Notes under the pieces: model-generated
What the model saw: only the letters and a program-made list of their open reading frames with translations
Databases searched by the model: none
What the model was told of the DNA's origin: nothing
In this document: positions 57,411 through 64,000 of the stretch, piece by piece
Layout: the number at the start of each line of letters is the position of its first letter
Numbering within the stretch: the stretch's first letter is position 1
Translations under genes and position numbers: made by a program
Assembly: GCA_018398585.1 (NCBI GenBank)
Contig: JAGTTD010000025.1
Location: 14,079,578-14,143,577, forward strand
Direction of reading: 5' to 3'
From: Simmondsia chinensis
Lineage: Eukaryota; Streptophyta; Magnoliopsida; Caryophyllales; Simmondsiaceae
Length of the DNA stretch: 64,000 nucleotides

Positions 57411-59447
57411 ATGTTTGGATGAATTTCAAAAAATTTTCTCTAATTTAACAAATTTAAAGCAATGCAAGAGTTTAAAATTCTTGATTTTAAGCCTAAGATC
57501 GATTTGAAATTCTTAGTTTTAAACCTAAGATCGATTTGAAATTCTTAATTTTAAATCTACATATTCAAATTCCTAATTTAAATCCACAGGCCTCTACTCT
57601 AATACATTCATAACAATTACATGAACTATAACTTACATAATGTGAAAACTATAAATAAATAGAAAAGTGAAAACTTAAAAAAATAAGGAAAGAAGAATAC
57701 CCAGAATAGCTCCAATAATAAAGAATACTGGAATGACAAAACTAATAGAAAGCCAAGGAAACCGAGATCCAACTGCCTTCTATGTAATGACCTCAAACCT
57801 CTCGGAAAGTGGGATCCTATAAAAATTAAACTAAGAAAAAAAAAATTTCAATGGAAGTTTTTCTCTCCAATTAGGTCACTGAAAGTCAACACTTTCTAAA
57901 ACCCTTCATTTCTAATTGGATGGCCAAACCATAAAATCGATACCCCAATTTATAGTAGGATACCATAGCACAAAACTAGCATTTTTTTGATGCGGGATGC
58001 GCAAAAAAAAAAAAAAGAAGAAGAAAAAACTGTGTATAAGCAAGACAAAACAATGCTGTATTGTTAACAGTTCAAAACGTGTTATTTTATTATTTTCGAC
58101 CTGCCTCATGTCGCTTTGGAATTGGTCATTGCCTAATGGTGCGAATCAACCCCCTTGTGGCACGCTTTGGTTGGTCAGTGCCCGAAGGCATGGATCACCA
58201 TTATCAGCGATCCCAGCGCACCACACATGTTGCGCACTTGTTGGTCCGATCCGCGCGACACAGATCACGACCTGTGCTCCTTTTTTTGTTTTGCTTTGTT
58301 TCTCACGTGTAAAAATTCATCTTATAAATTTGAATTTTTAAAAAAAATTATTTTATATTATAATTTTTAGTTTTTATTCATCTCATGAATAATGTTTGGC
58401 AAAATCAAATTTACTCATCTTATAAATAAATAATTCATCCTATGAATTCTTTAATATTTTTCGATGGCAGTAAATAAAGAGGCTTGCCCAAGGACCTCAG
58501 GAACAATTTAAATCTAGCTCCCAACGAATTAAATTAATTACCCTCTCATGATAAAATTTAATTACCATTTAATGGGACTTAATTCTACTAAATAAATCCC
58601 ACTACAATCTAGACTTAAACCATTTATTCAATATTTCTTAAATATAACTACTACCATTATCCTTCTTACAGCTTCCCTATTAGTTACCAACTCACCCTTC
58701 ACTGAATAATTCATTTATACTTGAATATATTCATAGTAAAAATTTCAAATGTCAAACACGTTGAATACTTTGGCCAAAGATTTCAAACTATTCAAATATT
58801 TGCAAATCAACAAAGGGAACATCTGTACCTAATAATATATTGTAGATTCCATATTGAATACGTGATCCTTATCACACTTCACCCAGCTACTCAGTGTATG
58901 GGGGAATTCAGTCATTCGTTTAGACCTCACTTATAGTACACTAAAGTAACTAACATTCTATGCACAAGTTTAGAATACTCTGAGGATTTAAAGTCATCGT
59001 TTTGGATCACCATCTCCATTAGTAGTCTAAAAAAAAGCAACTCATAAGATCCAACTCAGCGTGTCAATCATATTAAAAATACCAACCTAACACTTTTGGA
59101 TCACCATCCACATGACCAAGATAAGTCATCTAAAGTGTTGAGTCATGGTCTTAACAGACAAGTAGCCCAAGCTCATCCCCAACCACGAGTTATGCAAATG
59201 GTATGGAATGCCATACCATTTATTCCAAGTCTATGTGTATCTTAATCTCATTATCCACTTAGAACAAATATGTAAAATGTAATTTAAGGACTCTGTCCAT
59301 CTCATGGATGATACTTAAAAGAAATCACATGCGGTATATATGCTCACTTACACAAATATAAAAAGGAAACGGCTGGAACATCAATTTTATTCATTAATAA
59401 AGTAGTTTTACATATTAAATATGAATTTTATGATACTATTCCTAACA
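57411..59447 (-). repeat. Cop3 3' LTR
   Basis: 2037 bp, TGTTTGGATGAATTTC to ATTCCTAACA on the plus strand. The minus-strand TATA box is TATAAATTGGGG near 57950. A perfect 8-bp hairpin, TTATTCAT-CTC-ATGAATAA, is at 58374-58392, and CACGTG lies at 58304-58309. Confidence 0.9.
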
Positions 59448-59465
59448 ATCTCCCACTTGTCCTAA
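59448..59465 (-). other. Cop3 polypurine tract
   Basis: The minus strand reads GGACAAGTGGGAGAT next to the 3' LTR. Confidence 0.85.
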
Positions 59466-59582
59466 ATCAAATTTATTCCAAACTTTATACGCATCCCTTC
59501 TACATATGATCCAAAGGTCTGCTAAGTCAAAGTCTAAACGAAGTCAATTGTTCTATATGAACAAACATACCTTCTTCGCAGC

Positions 59583-60580
59583 TTATGAAGCTACAACATA
59601 TTCAGCCTCTATGGTGAAGTCAGCAATATAATGCTGCTTAACATTCCTCCCACTAATGGCTCCTCCTCCAAGGGTAAAGATATGCCCAGAAGTCGAACGT
59701 TTGGCATCTCTATCTAACTGGAGGTATGAATCAGTATAGCCAACTGCAACCAGCTCGTCACTGTGAATGACTAGCATATAATCTCTAGTTCTTTTCATGT
59801 ACTTGAGAATATGCTTCGCTACAACCCAGTGAATTGGACCCGGGCCAGACAAATATCTACTTACTATACCAACAACATAGCAGATATCTAGTCTTGTGAA
59901 CAACATGGCATACATGAGGCTTGCCACAGTCAAAACATGTGGAATGTTCCTCATATGCTCGTCCTCTTGAGGTGTCTTAGGACACTGCTCTAAAGAAGGA
60001 GGGACTCTATGTCTGAAAGGTAAAAACCCGTTCTTAAAGTCCTCTATGCTATACGTTGACAACATCTTATCAACATAAGTGGCCAACGAAAAACCCAACA
60101 TCCTACTTTTACAATCTTGCAAAATCTTGATCCCAATAATATAGTTGGCTTCTCTTAAGTCCTTCATATTGAACTGCCTTTACAACCAAAATCTTTACAG
60201 CTGATAACACCCTTGCATCATTCCCAATGAGTAGTATATCATTGACATACAATACTAAAAAAGTCAGTACTTTCTCTTGATGTTGTTCGTGCAGTTTGCT
60301 TCAATCCATATCTGAACTTCTTCAGTTTGCAAGTCGTATCCTTTTGATTTTTTTTTTTTTTTTTTTGCCAATGAAACTATCTAGTTGCACAATATAGATA
60401 TCTTCTTCAAGACAACCATATAAAAGGGCCGTTTTGACTTCCATTTGTCAAATCTCAAAATGAGCTTCAATGGATTAGAGGATCCCTATGGACTTTAGTA
60501 TGGTTAATAGTAAGAAGGTCTCATCATAATTGTTTCCTTCCTTTTGGGTAAAACCCTAGCGAACAGTCTTGCCTTAAAGG
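59583..60580 (-). pseudogene. Cop3 RT C-terminus and RNase H
   Basis: The frame 59583-60167 (194 aa) reads LREANYIIGIKILQD, SLMYAMLFTRLDICYVVGIVS, HWVVAKHILKYMKRTRDYML, then GYTDSYLQLDRDAKRSTSG and FTLGGGAISG, ending IEAEYVVAS. This is the conserved Copia RT-connection and RNase H with its Asp (YTDS) and Glu. The RT loop just upstream (about 60235-60249) reads YVNDILLIGND, with one catalytic Asp changed to Asn. A T-run at 60348-60366 interrupts the fingers region. Confidence 0.88.
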
Positions 60581-60583
60581 TCT

Positions 60584-61157
60584 CTACCTTCTTGTCCACT
60601 CCGCTTTTCCTCTTATAGACCCATTTACAACCAATGGGCTTAATCCAACAAGCGCCTCTACAAGATCCAAGACCTGATTAGAATACATAGACCCTATCTT
60701 AAATTTCAATGCTAAGACCCAATGGTCGGCATCCTTATCTTTAATTGCCTCATTGTAGCTGAAAGGATCAGATTTAATGTCACAGTTAACCATTAAGGCT
60801 CCTGCCATCATTGTAGCAGAGAGGATCAGATTCAATGTCACAGTTAACCATTAAGGCTCCCACCATGAACCTTCCAGGCACCCTGACAATCCTCCCACTA
60901 CACCTAGGCTCTCGTGTACTTGGAACATTTTCGTCCCTTTTAGTAGGGGCATCTAATGCATCCACTGTGTCCTGAGGTATGTCTAGCTGTTCAGAGTTAG
61001 TGTCATTTTCATTTAATTCCTCTAACACTACTCCACTTCTGCTTTTGTAGTCTACCACAAAATCCTCCCTTGAACATTTCGTATTTTCATTTGTAAAAAC
61101 CTTTTGATCAGAAGAACTATAGAAACGACCACTCTTGTTCCTTTGGGATAACCCCAA
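60584..61157 (-). pseudogene. Cop3 linker and start of RT
   Basis: Contains KRDENVPSTREPRCSGRIVR, then DPFSYNEAIKDKDADHWVLA. This is the usual 'RRSGR...DP.sY.EA..D.D...W' entry to Copia RT. A 58-bp tandem duplication (60751-60808 and 60809-60866) repeats the MVNCDI.SDP-coding piece and shifts the frame. Confidence 0.82.
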
Positions 61158-61760
61158 AAAAAGATTGGTAAAATAGCATGACTCATTATAGACCTTACCA
61201 TCGCTAATAATATCTTATTCCTTTTTTCGGCAACACCATTCTGCTGCGTTTGACCCGAAGCAGAAGGCTGAGATCTTATTTCATTTGCAGTTTTGAAATC
61301 CAAAAACATACTCAAAAGATATTTGCCACCGCAATCTAATAAAAGTGACTTCACTTATTTAGCTAATTGCTTCTCAACTTCAGCTTTGTGTTATTTGAAC
61401 TTTTCAAAAGAATCCGACTTATACCTCATTAGGTAAATATATCCATACCTTGAGTAATCATCAGCAAATATGATGAAGTACTCATACCCACCTCTTACCT
61501 AAACATTCATTCATTCACATACACCTGTGTGAACTGACTCAAGCAAGTCAACAACCCTGTTGCCTTTACTCTTAAAGACAGACACTGACATCTTTCATTC
61601 TATGCAGAATTCACAAACTTGTAATGACCTCAAATCTAAAGCCTCTACTAGTCCATCTTTCACTACTCTTAGGATCCTATCTGAATTAATGTGACCTAAA
61701 TGTTGGTGGCATGTGTAGGCATTATCCCTTTCAGGATGTTTTCTTTTAGGAGATTAAACA
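61052..61760 (-). pseudogene. Cop3 integrase
   Basis: Minus-strand pieces are a Cys-containing N-terminal part around 61590-61640 (NEC..ER-like remnant), a core strand YEYFIIFADDYSRYGYIYLM (61435-61500), and QTQQNGVAEKRNKILL (about 61215-61265) with the catalytic Glu. IMSHAILPIFFWGY follows. Stops interrupt it. Confidence 0.85.
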
Positions 61761-62099
61761 AGTGAGCTTGTATTAGATTCATATAGGAAACTACCAAAGT
61801 TTTGATCAGGAAATTATATGAATAAACCATTTATACATGTACTTTTACAAATAAATAATTTATTTTGCATAATAACAGGTTCACAACAAAAATTAACTGA
61901 ATAACCATTATCCACTAATTGAGACACGGAAATCAAATTCCTATGCAATGCCGATACACATTAACATTGCGATACAAATAAACAATACTTTAAAATCAAA
62001 ACTCTACCACTAAGTACTAAGCTAACATCTCCTACTCCTAAGGCCGCTACTCTTATACCATCTCAAACCGTCAAGTACAGTTCTCCATCATTCAGCCTC

Positions 62100-62480
62100 C
62101 TGGTTAGCCTGAGCCTCTGTAACAAATTATAGACATAGACAGCTGAACCTGAGTCCTCACACCAAGATCCTGGTGGACTCTTAACTGCGCATGACTTAAC
62201 TAAGTGCGATATCAACATATCATCACCAGATGGCTTAGTAGTCTTGGCAGGAAGAGAAGCCGAGTACTTAGTACAGTTCTTCTTTCATTAGCCAGTCCTC
62301 CTGCAAAAGAAACACTTTCCTTTTGCTAGATTCTTTATAGACTTCGTTGCTACACTTGCAACCTTTCCCTTTCCTTTCTCTCAAGTAAGTCCAACTTGCT
62401 TTTCCAAGCAAAGTAATTTGGTCCGGTGAGTACATAACTTGCTTTTCCAAGCAAAGTAATTTGGTCCAGTGAGTACAGTG
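62100..62480 (-). pseudogene. Cop3 gag end, zinc knuckle and protease
   Basis: LTGPNYFAWKSKLDLL (Gag start) lies a few residues from VASVATKSIKN and a knuckle KCFFCRRTG whose His codon region is now stops, followed by KKNCTKYSA. The protease motif is EDSGSAVYVYNLL, with D-S-G kept. A 43-bp tandem duplication (62393-62435 and 62436-62478) sits in the Gag start. Confidence 0.8.
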
Positions 62481-62499
62481 TACATTAAAATCCGGTGGA

Positions 62500-63845
62500 G
62501 TTCACCGGTTATATCCATTTCGAAGCACTTCAAATGCAAACATTTGCTTAACTATCTAAAATGAGTCATGTATAATGCAGTGATATCTGTTCCTTTATTT
62601 TATCAAACACAATCAGTTAGGGATCCACAAAATTGTACCATCATGTATGCAATGATGACCCTAACACACCACTCCTATTCCCCAACAACTGGGTCGTATG
62701 AAATTAGTTTGTATGAGAACTATTCTTAATTAAAATATTTTTCTTGTAACTCTTACTAAACATGATTAACTCACCACTTTGCCTTAGTCTCTAACATAAC
62801 ACACCAGAGTACCTCGAGAAGGCTAATGTATCACTCTAGCCAAGTGTAAACCATTACCTAAACCTCCATAAAAATACACGTAATACTCTACGGCAGCGTG
62901 GTTGCATCGCCTTTTTGCACTTTGGTTTATCATAATAGATGCCTAACCGTGTAACTTGCTAACCGACATCCTCCGTAGGGAGGTCTATTGATCTACTATA
63001 CTGCTAGACTGGTAATGGAGACCATGAGGTTTCAACAATTGACCTCACTCCCACTTGATTTTTATAAACTAGTGGTTTTTTTATTAACTTACATTTGCAG
63101 CTTAGATTATCTCATAATCTCTTTTAGAATCTCATTTTAAAATTAAATTAACTAACAAAATTAATTAATTAATTATTTAATTTAAAACAATATCATCTTA
63201 CTACTGAGATTATCTCATAATCTACTTTCGAATCTCATTCTAAAAATTAAATTAATTAGTAAAAATTAATTTTTATTTTAAAAAAATATTGACTTACATG
63301 TTAGATTATCTCATAATCTATTTCATAATCCCATTCTAAAATTAAATTACTTAATAAAAATTAATTTTTATTTTAAAATAATATTGACCTGCAACTTTGA
63401 TTATCTCATAATCTATTTTAGAATATCATTCTAAAATTAAATTAATTAATAAAAATTAATTTTGATTTTATTTATTATATAAGCTAGCATTGACGTCTAC
63501 ACATCTCAAAAAAAATTTAATTTAAAAAATACTGGCATCAGCACCACGTCAGTGCTGACTGGTAACATGTGCTGATGTCGGCATCAGTATTATTTTTTAT
63601 TTGCTTAAATTAAAATAATAAATTTAAAAAATAAACGAATCTAATCTCAGGAGCTCAATTTTACCCAATTTCATAAATCATGATCAAATATATGCATAAT
63701 CTCATTATATGAATAACATGAATGCAAATTAGTGAATTGACATATCCGAATTAACTATTAACTCATTAACGATTTAAACAATTTAAATCGCTACCTTGAG
63801 CAATCTGTCTCTCTTAATAAAATCTTTATTTTATTAAATCACAAT
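62500..63845 (-). other. Cop3 5' leader with tandem hairpin array; PBS lost
   Basis: Noncoding. At 63100-63440 a two-hairpin unit is repeated four times (AGATTAT stems at 63104, 63207, 63303, 63398; spacing 103, 96, 95 bp). Example stems are TAGATTAT-CTC-ATAATCTA (63302-63320) and TTTTAGAAT-ATC-ATTCTAAAA (63416-63436). Where Cop2 has its PBS, Cop3 goes straight from TTATTAAATC to ACAATTGTTAGG, so the PBS is deleted. Confidence 0.85.
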
Positions 63846-64000
63846 TGTTAGGATAAATTTTGAATTTTTTTCCTAATTTAATTCAAAGCAACGAAAGGGT
63901 TTAAAATTCCTAATTTTAAACCTGTGATCGATTTAGAATTTTTTGTTTTAAATCTATGGGCTTCCACTCTAATAATTCATAACAATTACATAAACTATAA
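63846..64000 (-). repeat. Cop3 5' LTR (start only)
   Basis: TGTTAGGATAAATTTTGAA onward matches 57411-57640 with a ~60-bp gap. It runs off the window. Confidence 0.88.

Larger units (their letters stand above)
57411..64000 (-). mobile_element. Cop3: Copia element related to Cop2, minus strand, cut by window end
   Basis: The 3' LTR 57411-59447, internal region 59448-63845 and start of the 5' LTR at 63846 are present. Its LTR, polypurine tract, pol and leader are homologous to those of Cop2. The bases before the 3' LTR (CTACA, 57406-57410) would be the target duplication, but the other side lies outside the window. It inserted into the Tat1 tail. Confidence 0.9.

Noticed and set aside
60348..60366. 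T-run as the tail of a minus-strand LINE or SINE insertion
   Set aside because: No target duplication or element body adjoins it; it appears to be simple slippage inside the Cop3 pol region.

Overview
This window is plant nuclear DNA built almost entirely from transposable elements. The evidence is plant-type LTR retrotransposons with tRNA-iMet (TGGTATCAGAGC) or tRNA-Asp (TGGCGCC...) primer-binding sites, plant L1-type LINEs with a zf-RVT C-terminus, Athila- and Tat-like Gypsy coding remnants, and AT-rich spacers. I see no intact host gene, no rRNA or tRNA gene and no bacterial feature. The species cannot be named from the sequence. It is probably a large-genome flowering plant, and this stretch looks like intergenic heterochromatin.

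Layout. 1-3100: a decayed, intron-bearing 'putative plant transposon' pseudogene followed by a roughly 30-bp minisatellite. 3290-35837: an old unclassified LTR element (Elem-D, tRNA-iMet PBS). It is interrupted first by a complete minus-strand Copia (Cop1, 6606-13265, target duplication GAAAT). It is interrupted again by a larger minus-strand Copia (Cop2, 13650-35779, AAGGG). The 3' LTR of Cop2 is split by a minus-strand LINE (LIN1, 14079-27618, TCATAACAA). ORF1 of LIN1 is split in turn by an Athila-like Gypsy element (Ath1, 19041-26610, CAACG). This is a four-level nest in which every insertion has its target duplication. 35838-42200: the 5' end of a second Athila-like element (Ath2). It is broken by a complete 3.6-kb element that carries gag but no pol (TRG, 37315-40912, GTATG). 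42300-57410: a decayed Tat/Ogre-like Gypsy element (Tat1), with a 1156-bp tandem duplication at its head, interrupted by a second LINE of the LIN1 family (LIN2, 51109-56403). 57411-64000: a third minus-strand Copia (Cop3), a relative of Cop2, cut by the window edge.

How the pieces work together. None of the elements looks autonomous now. The protein domains still readable are gag zinc knuckles, proteases, integrase cores, reverse transcriptases, RNases H and a LINE endonuclease, and nearly all carry stops, frameshifts or active-site losses. Several elements are simplified forms that probably moved with proteins from other elements: TRG has gag only, Ath1 has lost the RT palm and integrase, and Cop2/Cop3 share a gag deletion.

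The most unusual signal is in Cop2 and Cop3. Their leaders, and less densely their LTRs, carry many short near-perfect hairpins. The stems differ, but the three-base loop is nearly always CTC on the given strand (GAG in the element RNA), and some stems show paired compensatory changes. This is the best candidate here for an undescribed functional structure, such as an RNA packaging or dimerisation signal. That role is inference.
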